From Alphaproteobacteria bacterium (GTDB lineage Bacteria > Pseudomonadota > Alphaproteobacteria > UBA8366 > GCA-2717185), in NCBI GenBank assembly GCA_012103325.1, contig WLWY01000005.1:372001-436000 (forward strand): DNA of 64,000 bases, read 5' to 3'. This document shows, piece by piece, positions 7,467 through 15,380 of this stretch. Within the stretch, counting starts at the first letter, position 1. The number at the start of each line of letters is the position of its first letter. The notes below the pieces were generated by a model that saw only the letters and a program-made list of their open reading frames with translations, was not told the DNA's origin and searched no databases. The position numbers and the translations under genes were made by a program.

Positions 7467-9602
7467 ATGGGACAGGCCACACCGCGTAAATTTCGGCAAT
7501 CGGCGGCGGCGTGCGCCGTTGCGTTGATGGGCAGCGGCCTCCTCGCCGGGTGTGCGACGGCGCAGCAGACCGGCGAGCCGCGCCTGTTCGCCAATCCGCC
7601 AGCGCTGACGTCGGCAGCTCCCGCGGCGGTACCGGGGCGTGGCGCCATGCTCGTCAGTCAACCGCCCGCCGGGAACAAGCTGTCCTACGATCTGACGATT
7701 AAGATGACCAGGGGCCATATCTTCGATCCGGCGCACAATCGTGATCAACCCGTTCGCCTGCGCAGTTATGTCGATACGAATCTGCTGCCAGCCAGCAACC
7801 GGCGCGGCAAGAAACGATTCATTGCGCCGCTGATCAACGCAACGCCCGGCGACACGGTCCGCGTCATGTTGCGCAACACGCTTGCGGCGGATCCCAGCTG
7901 CGCCCATGAGGGCCCGTTGCCGGAGACGCCGCATTGCTTCAACGGCACCAATCTCCATACCCATGGCCTGTGGATCAGCCCGACCGGCAACAGCGACAAC
8001 GTGCTGCTCTCGATCAATCCCGGCGTCGATTTTCAGTATGAATACAACATCCCGGTGGATCACCCGGCGGGGACCTTCTGGTATCACCCGCATCGTCACG
8101 GGTCGACGGCGCTGCAGGTCTCGAGCGGCATGGCCGGCGCGCTGATCATCCGGGGCGACCGCAAGCCACGTGGCGTCAAAGGCACGCGAAAGGCGAAGAA
8201 TGGCGATCTCGACACCTTGCTGGTCGCGAAGAACGGCACGCCCTTCAAGGAACGCACGGTTGTGTTCGAACAAATCCAATACGCTTGTCTGGGGCCGGAC
8301 GGCAAACTGAAGTATCGTATCGACAAGGACGGAAACAAGGTTATCGACTGGTCCTGCAAGCCGAGAGAAGTCGGCGTGATTGAATCCTACGATCAGTTCG
8401 GTCCCGGCACCTGGGCGGCGTCGGGCCGCTGGACGAGCATCAACGGCACAGTGCTGCCGACCTTCCACGACGTTAAAACCGGTCAGGTGGAGCGCTGGCG
8501 GCTGATCCATGCCGGGGTGCGCGATACGATTATCATGCAGTTCCGCAAAGCGTCTTCGTCGCTGGCGGTGCCGCAGCGGCTTGCCAAGACGAGCCTGCCG
8601 AAAACGCTGAAGGAAGATTGCAGCGGCGATCCGGTGCCCTATCAGGTGGTTGCCGCGGACGGCCTGACGATGGACCGCACGATCACGACTGACAAGGTCA
8701 CCTTGCAGCCCGGCTACCGCTACGACCTGCTGACGATTTTTCCGGAACCGGGCCTGTATTGCATGATCGAGCCGCCGTCACCCCGGAGCGGAAGCGTGAG
8801 TGACGCCAACGAGGCGCCCAACCTACTGGGTTACGTGAAAGTGTCTGGCGGCAAGGCGATTGCGGTATCGAAGATTACCGAGAAACTGGTTGAGACCCTG
8901 GTCCAATCCGCCGAGGCGCATATGCCTGTCGGCGTCAAAAAGCAAATCGTCCGCGATCTGAAGCGGACCGACCCAAAAAGCCAAAAGCCGACGCCGCACC
9001 TGACGCGCTTCGTGGCGCACCCGACGGTAACCGAGGCGGAGGTGGCAGCGTCGAAGCTGAAAACGGAAGAAATGGTTTTCTTCATCGATGTCGTCAGCGA
9101 TCCGAAGAATGTCGGGTTCTTTGTCGGCAACAGCTTTGACGTTGTTCGGAACCCGCGCGGCAAATATGTGCCGAAAGGGGCCGCACCCTATGGACCGGAC
9201 CGGGTCGACCGCGCGTTGGCCCTGGGAAAAACCCAACAGTGGGAATTGCGCTCCTACAGCGTCAGCCACCCGTTCCACATACACGTCAACCCGTTCCAGA
9301 TCGTCGCCGTATACGACCCCGACGGCAAGGATGTCAGTCTGCCGGGCGTGGTCGAGCATGAGGGCACGAAGGACGAAGACAGCCAGTTCGCCGGCCTGAA
9401 GGGCGTCTGGAAAGATACGCTCTGGGTCAAGACCGACCTCAACCCCGGACAGCTGACCAATCCCCCGAAAGACTATTACCGGATGATCGTCCGCACGCGC
9501 TACCAGCGCTATATCGGGGAATTCGTTCTGCACTGCCACATCCTGGATCACGAAGACCAGGGCATGATGCAGAATGTTTCCGTCGTCCTGCCGCAGCATT
9601 AA
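7467..9602 (+). CDS. Multicopper oxidase, predicted lipoprotein
   Basis: This gene encodes about 711 residues. The N-terminus carries a signal sequence with a lipobox (GLLAGC), predicting a lipid-anchored protein outside the inner membrane. All four copper-ligand motifs are present: HTHGLW near residue 163, WYHPHRHG near 206, HPFHIHVNPFQI near 601 and HCHILDHEDQGMM near 689. The last gives the type 1 Cys, His and Met ligands. This is a complete laccase-type oxidase that would couple one-electron oxidation of phenols or metals to reduction of oxygen to water. It is longer than ordinary laccases, with a large middle domain. I chose the ATG at 7467 because GAGG lies seven bases upstream; an in-frame ATG at 7455 has none. 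It is followed by a tyrosinase gene. Confidence 0.9.
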   Translation: MGQATPRKFRQSAAACAVALMGSGLLAGCATAQQTGEPRLFANPPALTSAAPAAVPGRGAMLVSQPPAGNKLSYDLTIKMTRGHIFDPAHNRDQPVRLRSYVDTNLLPASNRRGKKRFIAPLINATPGDTVRVMLRNTLAADPSCAHEGPLPETPHCFNGTNLHTHGLWISPTGNSDNVLLSINPGVDFQYEYNIPVDHPAGTFWYHPHRHGSTALQVSSGMAGALIIRGDRKPRGVKGTRKAKNGDLDTLLVAKNGTPFKERTVVFEQIQYACLGPDGKLKYRIDKDGNKVIDWSCKPREVGVIESYDQFGPGTWAASGRWTSINGTVLPTFHDVKTGQVERWRLIHAGVRDTIIMQFRKASSSLAVPQRLAKTSLPKTLKEDCSGDPVPYQVVAADGLTMDRTITTDKVTLQPGYRYDLLTIFPEPGLYCMIEPPSPRSGSVSDANEAPNLLGYVKVSGGKAIAVSKITEKLVETLVQSAEAHMPVGVKKQIVRDLKRTDPKSQKPTPHLTRFVAHPTVTEAEVAASKLKTEEMVFFIDVVSDPKNVGFFVGNSFDVVRNPRGKYVPKGAAPYGPDRVDRALALGKTQQWELRSYSVSHPFHIHVNPFQIVAVYDPDGKDVSLPGVVEHEGTKDEDSQFAGLKGVWKDTLWVKTDLNPGQLTNPPKDYYRMIVRTRYQRYIGEFVLHCHILDHEDQGMMQNVSVVLPQH

Positions 9603-9634
9603 TACCAAGGGTCACTATCAGCGCTCCTTGGTAT
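9602..9634. repeat. Minimal palindrome related to the 57-kb nested palindrome; possible terminator
   Basis: ATACCAAGG and CCTTGGTAT form a 9-bp inverted repeat directly after the oxidase stop codon. The last 24 bases (GTCACTATCAGCGCTCCTTGGTAT in two blocks) equal the right terminal repeat of the element at 57026-57288. It looks like an internal-deletion derivative of that element. It could also act as a transcription barrier between the oxidase and tyrosinase genes, although no T-run follows. Confidence 0.75.
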
Positions 9635-9668
9635 AAAGCGCCCGATTTTCTCCCAGGAGGTATCACAC

Positions 9669-11165
9669 ATGGCTGACAAACAAGTTTCCAACCCGACCTA
9701 TATGGCCAACATCCGCCATTTCTTCACCGACGGGGACAAGGGGTGCATGGCGGGACGCGGCATCGATCTGGGGACCTACGAAGGCGTCAAGTTCAACGCG
9801 CTGCGGATCTATTTCAAGGTGCGCGATGGCGAGATGCCGGTAGGCGCCCCGCGCTGGAAGAAGGCGCGCGTGGAGACTTTCTACAACTGGATGAAGAACG
9901 ATTACCCGCGCGGCATCGCGGCGCCGAAGCGTCCGAAAGCCGCACGAAGGACGGACGCGCAGTTCAAGCGCCGGCCCGCGAGACGGGAAGACGCGGCGAC
10001 CTATAGCGGCCGCAAGTTGGCGAAACTCAAGACCGCCTTTCAGGCGCTGATGGACAAACCGGCGACGGATCCGGACAGCTACTTCGCCCTCGCCGGGCTG
10101 CATTGGTTGCCCAAGCCCACCGTGTATTGCCGGCATCACGAAAACGCCTACAACCCCTGGCAGCGCGCCTACATGAACCATTTCGAAGATGCCCTGCGCC
10201 GGGTCCCGGGATGCGCGGACGTGACCCTGCCTTATTGGGACATCACCAGCCGGAGGATCCCCGCCTTTCTGTTCAAGCCGCCCTTCGACAGCTACAAATT
10301 TCCGCAGGATCTGTACGACTTCCAGGGCGAACGCGTCGCGAAGAAAGGCGACCGGACGAAACGCAACGGCGCGCGGCACATTCTGGCGTCACTTGCCTGC
10401 CGAAACGTGACGGAGACCGTCGAGACCGCGCTTACCAGCTCGCGCTGGGAACTCTTCAACGGCTGGGTTTCGGGCAACACTCATGGCGGGATCATTTCGG
10501 CGCACGATAACGGGCACAACGCGTGCGGCGAGACGATGCAGAACCAGGACATCGCGGCCTTCGACCCGATCTTCTGGTTCTTCCACAGCAATTGGGACCG
10601 CGTCTGGTGGAACTGGCAGCGCAATTTCGACGCGATGACGGTCGATAGCTTCAAGAGCCACCTGATCGGGACGCCGGACTGGCTGAGCGATCCAGTGCTG
10701 AACGGTCTGCCGCCTTTTGATGTCGCGGTCCCCGACACGATCAACCTCGCCAATTTCGATGTGAGCTACGGCCCGCCGAAGGCAAAATCGAAAGCGACCG
10801 TCCGGCAGACCCTCAAGGCAGGAAGCGTCGCGGCTTATCGCCCCTTCCACATCGGCACGCCCAACAAGGTGTCCGTGCGCGCCAAGAACGTGGATCGTCT
10901 GAAGATCCCCGGTAGCTTCGACGTGGTCCTGCAGGTAAGGGGCAGGGAGATCGCCAGGACGGGGCTGTTTCAGTCGACGATGCCGTCGCAGTGCTCTACC
11001 TGCCGGATGAAAGCGCTCGCGAACTTCGATTTCGAAGTCGACCTGGCGGCGCTCAACGGACCGGTCTCGCTCAAAATATTGCTGCACCAAAAGGGCAAGG
11101 AGATGAATTTCCCGCTTACCTCCTGTGGCAGCCCCAGCATCAACGCCCGCCTGCTGTTGACATAA
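9669..11165 (+). CDS. Tyrosinase/polyphenol-oxidase family protein (type 3 copper)
   Basis: A 498-residue protein with no signal peptide, so probably cytoplasmic unless co-exported. An N-terminal extension of about 140 residues precedes the copper domain. Copper A shows His145 (LHWLP) and Cys154-Arg-His156, the Cys-x-His thioether pattern of fungal tyrosinases and catechol oxidases. Where the third ligand belongs the sequence is PWQRAY, with Gln165 in place of the usual His of PWHRxY. Copper B is complete: His279 and His283 in AHDNGHN and His306 in FFHSNWDR. Family members oxidise phenols or diphenols to quinones with oxygen. CAGGAGG lies nine bases before the ATG. The preceding lipoprotein multicopper oxidase acts on the same substrate class, suggesting a joint quinone- or melanin-forming or phenol-detoxifying unit. 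Confidence 0.88.
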   Translation: MADKQVSNPTYMANIRHFFTDGDKGCMAGRGIDLGTYEGVKFNALRIYFKVRDGEMPVGAPRWKKARVETFYNWMKNDYPRGIAAPKRPKAARRTDAQFKRRPARREDAATYSGRKLAKLKTAFQALMDKPATDPDSYFALAGLHWLPKPTVYCRHHENAYNPWQRAYMNHFEDALRRVPGCADVTLPYWDITSRRIPAFLFKPPFDSYKFPQDLYDFQGERVAKKGDRTKRNGARHILASLACRNVTETVETALTSSRWELFNGWVSGNTHGGIISAHDNGHNACGETMQNQDIAAFDPIFWFFHSNWDRVWWNWQRNFDAMTVDSFKSHLIGTPDWLSDPVLNGLPPFDVAVPDTINLANFDVSYGPPKAKSKATVRQTLKAGSVAAYRPFHIGTPNKVSVRAKNVDRLKIPGSFDVVLQVRGREIARTGLFQSTMPSQCSTCRMKALANFDFEVDLAALNGPVSLKILLHQKGKEMNFPLTSCGSPSINARLLLT

Positions 11166-11242
11166 CTGTCCGCGTTCGCGGCCGTGCCTTTGGGCCCGCT
11201 GACCATCGGCTCTGCTCGTCACGCACGCACCTGACCATGTCA

Positions 11243-11530
11243 CTAAAAACTCTCCGGCCACATCCGTGCGCTGTGATAGACGCGGTAGATGATTATGTCC
11301 CCCTCCCGAACCTGATACGGGATCACAAACGGGGTGCCCGAAACGACGAGCTCGCGGGCTCCGGGAACACGCCCCGGCCGGCCGCTCTCAGGATTAGCGG
11401 GCAGTTGCTCGCGAACGAGCGTCGCAATGCGTTCTACGACCGCTTTTGCAGCCTTCGGATCATCTTGAGAAATAAATGCACGGATATCTCGGAGGTCTTG
11501 TAGGGCCTCCGGCGACCAAATGAGAGTCAT
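11243..11530 (-). CDS. RelE/ParE-family toxin
   Basis: A 95-residue protein of the RelE/ParE superfamily. It shows the N-terminal strand and helix (LIWSPEALQDLRDIRAFIS), a second helix (AKAVVERIATLVREQL), then the strand run PGARELVVSGTPFVIPYQV and IIIYRVYHSARMWP that closes the fold. ParE toxins inhibit DNA gyrase and RelE toxins cut mRNA; the sequence favours the ParE side. The start overlaps the end of the antitoxin gene by four bases (ATGA), so translation is coupled and follows the antitoxin, as usual for these loci. Confidence 0.88.
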   Translation of the reverse strand: MTLIWSPEALQDLRDIRAFISQDDPKAAKAVVERIATLVREQLPANPESGRPGRVPGARELVVSGTPFVIPYQVREGDIIIYRVYHSARMWPESF

Positions 11531-11796
11531 ACAGCCTTTGGTGTTGGGTGCTCATCATCGGTGTCCCACGACGCAATCCACGCCGCGACATCGTCGTGCG
11601 GAACGCCAAGACCGTTGTCGATCGAGATCATCGCTTTCTTGATCCCCTCGATTTGACGTTCCTCAAGATCGACAAATGTACCGATGCCCTCGGCCGCCAA
11701 CGACGACTTACTCCGCTTCGTTTCCCGCGCAAGGTTCTCAAGCCGATCCCGCATGCTCTTGCTCACGCGGACAGAGATGGTAGTGCTATCGCCCAT
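11527..11796 (-). CDS. Ribbon-helix-helix antitoxin (CopG/ParD-like)
   Basis: An 89-residue antitoxin. The N-terminus (TTISVRVSKSMRDRLENLA) is a ribbon-helix-helix DNA-binding motif and the acidic C-terminal part (NGLGVPHDDVAAWIASWDTDDEH) would wrap the toxin. The toxin gene overlaps by four bases. I use the ATG at 11796; an in-frame ATG three codons upstream (11805) is possible. A palindromic site just upstream is a likely autoregulatory operator. Confidence 0.85.
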   Translation of the reverse strand: MGDSTTISVRVSKSMRDRLENLARETKRSKSSLAAEGIGTFVDLEERQIEGIKKAMISIDNGLGVPHDDVAAWIASWDTDDEHPTPKAV

Positions 11797-11824
11797 GACA
11801 TCCAAAACAGTGTTTGTTTTCCAC

Positions 11825-11839
11825 TGTATACATTGTACA
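11825..11839. promoter_or_regulatory. Putative operator of the toxin-antitoxin operon
   Basis: TGTATACATTGTACA is an imperfect palindrome (TGTA...TACA) in the AT-rich stretch just upstream of the antitoxin start. That is where RHH antitoxins normally bind to repress their own operon. TATACA on the minus strand could be the -10 box. Confidence 0.45.
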
Positions 11840-11905
11840 CAAATCCCTAAAAACTACCAGCCCTGCGGCGGCCAATACCGATCTGCCCCGCAAGTCAGAC
11901 ACAGG

Positions 11906-12508
11906 TTAATGCGTGTTCGCCTTTTTGAGCTGTGCGATCAGGCCGTCGATGCCGCCTCTTGAGATGATGCCTTTCAGTTCCGAGCGTTTTGCGACGAGCA
12001 GACTGACGCCGTTGATCAAAACGTCGTATATCCGCTGCTTGCCGTCCTCCTGCACGACCTTGAAGGCGAGTCTGACTGTCTCTCTGTCGTTGGCGTCACG
12101 AATTTCAGCGGTGACTTCGCTGCCGCCGCGGCCAAACTGCCGCTCTCCTTTGACGAGGAACGCCTCACCGGAATAATCCGCGAACTTCGCGGCATAGAGG
12201 CGCGTCATATGCTGCGCGAACAGGTCGCGATACTCGACGAACTTTTTCCGCGGGACGCCACGTTGATATTTGCCGATGGCAAACGCGCTGATACGGTCCC
12301 AATCGAACGCCTTTTCGAAGTGCGCGCTATACTGTTCGGCACGTTCCTTCGGCGACAAAGCAGGGTTTTCCAGGATATCCACGACGGCTTTCCCCAACGA
12401 TGTGATGAGCGCTGTTGACGTGCCGTCCACCGCTGTCGCGGACGCAGGCGTTACTGCCGTCGTCCAGGTTGCCATGAGAACTGCGATTGCGAAGAAGAAC
12501 TGTTTCAT
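11906..12508 (-). CDS. MlaC/Ttg2D-family phospholipid-binding periplasmic protein
   Basis: A 200-residue protein with a signal peptide (about 25 residues, ending PASATA) and an MlaC-type (toluene tolerance, PF05494) domain. Features seen are DILENPALSPKERAEQYSAHFEKAFDWDRISAFAIGKYQRG and the strand-rich C-terminal half with YDVLINGVSLLVAKRSELKGII. Family members ferry phospholipids, or in hopanoid loci hopanoids, between the outer and inner membranes. The Mla partners are not adjacent, so this is a solitary member. It is divergent from the gamma-glutamyltransferase gene, with a 206-bp intergenic region between the starts. GAGGT stands eight bases before the start. Confidence 0.85.
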   Translation of the reverse strand: MKQFFFAIAVLMATWTTAVTPASATAVDGTSTALITSLGKAVVDILENPALSPKERAEQYSAHFEKAFDWDRISAFAIGKYQRGVPRKKFVEYRDLFAQHMTRLYAAKFADYSGEAFLVKGERQFGRGGSEVTAEIRDANDRETVRLAFKVVQEDGKQRIYDVLINGVSLLVAKRSELKGIISRGGIDGLIAQLKKANTH

Positions 12509-12714
12509 CAGGGGTACCTCGAACCTTGTTGGAGAAATGGTTTTCCGAGCGCCCCACCACGACTTCGGCTGCTTCTCTATATCGCTCCGCAGTTAACCTA
12601 TTGTTAAGAAATGTGACTATTTTATGAAAGTAAGAGATAAATCGTTCCGTCCTGCTGCCGCCAAGCTTATCGTGCGTCCAATCGATTAGGCCGTTTGAAC
12701 GAGGAGGCAGCACG

Positions 12715-14451
12715 ATGAGCGCTTATCGTCCGGTCATCATGGGCACCCGCCACGCCGTGGCCGCGGGGCACTATCTGGCGGCGGAGGCGGGGTTCGACGT
12801 TCTCAATGCCGGGGGGAACGCCATCGATGCCGGCGTTGCGGCGGGGCTCGCGATTGGGGTGCTGCAGAGCGATATCGTCAATATCGCCGGCGTCGCGCCG
12901 ATCATTCTGTGGATCGCCGAAGAGCGAAAGGTCATCAACATCGATGGGCTCGGCCCGTGGCCCAGTGGTCTGCCGGACGGTTACTTTCAGCGCGAGCATG
13001 GCGGTGCCATCCCGGAAGGCATTCTCCGCACTGTACTGCCCGCCGCGCCCGCGGCGTGGCTGTGGGCGCTCGAACGGTACGGCACAATGTCGTTCGGCGA
13101 TGTCGCGCGTTACGCCATCCGGTTCGCGCGGGACGGCTTCCCGATGTATCCGCTGCTGCGGGAAAATATCGCCCTCGATGCCGACAACTACCGGCGTTGG
13201 CCGTCGAGCGCAGCGGTTTATCTACCGGACGGCGAGGTGCCCGAGGTGGGCGATGTTTTCGTCCAGGCGGAACTTGCGCAGTCGCTGCAATACATGGCGG
13301 ACGAGGAGGCAGGCCGCGCCCGAGACGGACGGGCGGCGGGGATACGGGCCGCGCGCGACGCGTTTTACAAGGGCGATATCGCTCGGCACATCGCGCGCTA
13401 TCACGCCGAGAACGACGGCTTCGTGACGTACGAGGATCTGGCAGGCTACGACGTACGGGTCGAGCCGACCGTGCAGACCCGCTTCGGTGACATCGAACTG
13501 CATTGCTGCGGCCCGTGGACGCAAGGCCCCGTGCTGTCGCAGACCTTGCGTCTGCTCGAAGGTGCGGATCTGGCGGCGCTGGGTCATAACAGTCCGGCCT
13601 ATATTCACCTGCTGACCGAGGCGCTCAAGCTGTCCTGCGCCGACCGCGAACGGTACTACGGCGATCCGAATATGGTGGACGTGCCGATGGCCGAATTGCT
13701 GTCGGACGGCTACACCGCGCAACGGCGTGCGCTTATCCGCGCTGACGAGGCCTGGCCGGAAATGCCGCCGCCTGGCGATCCGGTTGGTGGTGCTGCGACG
13801 GCGGTTTCCGGCCCAGCGATTCCGCCGCCGGCGGCACCGCCTCGGGACGTTCGGGAACCGGCGACCCTGGATACGTCTTATGTCTGCGCCGTGGATTTGC
13901 AGGGCAACGCGTTTTCCGCCACGCCGAGCGACGTGTCGCGATCGACGCCCGTCATTCCGGGGACCGGGTTTTGTCCGTCCTCGCGCGGCTCGCAGTCCTG
14001 GGGCGATCCGGCCCATCCGTCCAGCGCGCAAGCCGGCAAGCGGCCGCGGCTCACCCCAAACCCGGCCATGGCGTTCAAGAACGGCAAGCCCTGGCTGCTG
14101 TTCGGCACGCCCGGCGGCGACGTGCAATCGCAGGCCATGCTGCAGGTGCTGCTCAATCAGACGGTGTTCGACATGGACATTCAAACGGCGATCGAGGCGC
14201 CACGCTTCGCGACATTCAGCTTCCCCTCGTCGTTCGAGCCGCACAGCTATTTCCCGGGGCGGCTCAATCTGGAGGGGCGTATCTCGCGGGAAACCGGCGA
14301 CGCGCTCACCGGTCTCGGCCACAAGGTCGAATGGTGGCCGGACATGATCTGGCGCGCCGCGGCGGTATGCGCCATTCGCGTCGACGAGAACAACGGCGTG
14401 TTGCACGCCGGTGCCGACCCTCGCCGGCCGGCCTACGCGCTCGGCTGGTAA
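12715..14451 (+). CDS. Gamma-glutamyltransferase family protein
   Basis: A 578-residue Ntn-hydrolase of the gamma-glutamyltransferase family. Typical blocks are GNAIDAGVAAGLAIGVLQ near the N-terminus, the autoprocessing Thr at about residue 387 in LDTSYVCAVDLQGNAFS, and GDVQSQAMLQVLLN in the small subunit. These enzymes cleave gamma-glutamyl bonds or, in related branches, acylated compounds and cephalosporins. No signal peptide is evident, so a cytoplasmic amidase-like member is likelier than periplasmic glutathione hydrolase. GAGGAGG precedes the ATG. It is a monocistronic gene; the following hairpin serves the opposite strand. Confidence 0.88.
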   Translation: MSAYRPVIMGTRHAVAAGHYLAAEAGFDVLNAGGNAIDAGVAAGLAIGVLQSDIVNIAGVAPIILWIAEERKVINIDGLGPWPSGLPDGYFQREHGGAIPEGILRTVLPAAPAAWLWALERYGTMSFGDVARYAIRFARDGFPMYPLLRENIALDADNYRRWPSSAAVYLPDGEVPEVGDVFVQAELAQSLQYMADEEAGRARDGRAAGIRAARDAFYKGDIARHIARYHAENDGFVTYEDLAGYDVRVEPTVQTRFGDIELHCCGPWTQGPVLSQTLRLLEGADLAALGHNSPAYIHLLTEALKLSCADRERYYGDPNMVDVPMAELLSDGYTAQRRALIRADEAWPEMPPPGDPVGGAATAVSGPAIPPPAAPPRDVREPATLDTSYVCAVDLQGNAFSATPSDVSRSTPVIPGTGFCPSSRGSQSWGDPAHPSSAQAGKRPRLTPNPAMAFKNGKPWLLFGTPGGDVQSQAMLQVLLNQTVFDMDIQTAIEAPRFATFSFPSSFEPHSYFPGRLNLEGRISRETGDALTGLGHKVEWWPDMIWRAAAVCAIRVDENNGVLHAGADPRRPAYALGW

Positions 14452-14492
14452 AACTGCCGCCGCGCTGTGGCCGTTCTATCGGCCAATCAGCC

Positions 14493-14534
14493 AAAAAAAG
14501 GGCGGCAGGCGATCCGTCGATCACGCTGCCGCCC
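14493..14534 (-). terminator. Rho-independent terminator for the minus-strand small genes
   Basis: GGGCGGCAG (14500-14508) and CTGCCGCCC (14526-14534) form a perfect 9-bp GC-rich stem. On the minus strand the stem is followed by seven T residues (A-run 14493-14499). It lies 80 bp downstream of the gene ending at 14615. Confidence 0.8.
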
Positions 14535-14614
14535 GAGGGAGGGAGGAGCCTGGGAGGGGTTATCCGGTATCGTTTGACCGGGTTACGCCGCGATAAGGCT
14601 GGTTTCCGGCGGGC

Positions 14615-14932
14615 CTATGTCGGCCCTACGGAGAAATCGGCGGCGTAAACGGTGGAAATGCCGTGCCGCTGTGCGAAAGTTTTGGCCCAGCGCAAGGCAT
14701 CTTCGAAGCTTTCGTCCGCGTTGAAGGGGTTTTTCTGGAACGATATTTCGCTGCCGGCCATGCGGTAGCGGCACATGACGTTGCTGATCTGTTTCTTTGG
14801 GTCTGCCGGGTTCGGCACCGTCAGGACGCACATGAAGTTAATCGGTTTGCACGGCAGTATCTCGGCGAAGTCGAATGTTTGGATGTCCATTTTCGTCTCC
14901 AGAATTTCCAGCCACTTGTTGAAGTTGCTCAT
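14615..14932 (-). CDS. Small protein of unknown function (105 aa)
   Basis: I do not recognise this protein. It is soluble, 105 residues, with no signal or membrane segment. A central strand region (CKPINFMCVLTVPN, NVMCRYRMAGSEISFQ) is followed by a helix (ADESFEDALRWAKTFAQRHG) and a final strand (STVYAADF). GGGAG lies seven bases before the ATG at 14932; an in-frame Met at residue 15 is an alternative. It lies 18 bp after a small membrane-protein gene on the same strand and before a good terminator, so the two form an operon divergent from the haem peroxidase gene. Confidence 0.75.
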   Translation of the reverse strand: MSNFNKWLEILETKMDIQTFDFAEILPCKPINFMCVLTVPNPADPKKQISNVMCRYRMAGSEISFQKNPFNADESFEDALRWAKTFAQRHGISTVYAADFSVGPT

Positions 14933-14950
14933 ACTCAGGCTCCCGTTTGC

Positions 14951-15175
14951 TCAACGTTTCGGCGACGCTGCGGCCGGGGCGACGGGTTCCGGCACTTGCG
15001 GTATCGGCAGTTCGTTAACCTGGACCTGCTCCGTCTGCGGCGGAGTTCTGGCCGGTGCGCTGAGGAAGAACGACGCCAGCGTCAGGCACAAAATGCAGTA
15101 GCCGCAAACGACCCAGGCGGAAAACACGTGCTGGGAACGGTTGGTGATGTCGGTGATTTGCATTTCGGTTTTCAT
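14951..15175 (-). CDS. Small single-pass membrane protein (74 aa)
   Basis: A 74-residue protein. About 20 polar residues (MKTEMQITDITNRSQHVF) lead into one hydrophobic segment (SAWVVCGYCILCLTLASFF). The tail is rich in Pro, Ala and Glu (LPIPQVPEPVAPAAASPKR) and would lie in the periplasm or cytoplasm depending on topology. AGGA precedes the ATG at 15175. An upstream in-frame start would add 34 basic residues that do not look coding. It is the first gene of the two-gene unit divergent from the peroxidase. Function unknown. Confidence 0.65.
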   Translation of the reverse strand: MKTEMQITDITNRSQHVFSAWVVCGYCILCLTLASFFLSAPARTPPQTEQVQVNELPIPQVPEPVAPAAASPKR

Positions 15176-15380
15176 CTCGCTGTCCTGTTTTGGTTGGTTA
15201 TTGCGTCTTGAACGCCAGGACATCTTTAAAAACCGAACGTGATTCCATCGTGAACGCCCTGTTAGGGCTGGATTCACGCGTTCACGCGGCCAAAAATCTC
15301 GTTCCCGACATGCGATTGCTGGGCAAAGCGGGGGAGGGTGCTATAGTTGTGAAACTTGGCTATCCAGCAGGGACGGGGAC

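Noticed and set aside
7449-8510. Minus-strand frame of 353 codons opposite the multicopper oxidase
   Set aside because: The plus-strand protein has all four copper motifs and a lipobox. The minus-strand frame has no motif or ribosome site.
13222-14406. Minus-strand frame opposite the gamma-glutamyltransferase gene
   Set aside because: Arg-rich, no motif, and wholly inside a well-supported gene.
14951-15277. Longer 108-codon start for the small membrane protein
   Set aside because: The extra 34 residues are basic and lack a ribosome site. The ATG at 15175 has AGGA and begins directly before the membrane segment.
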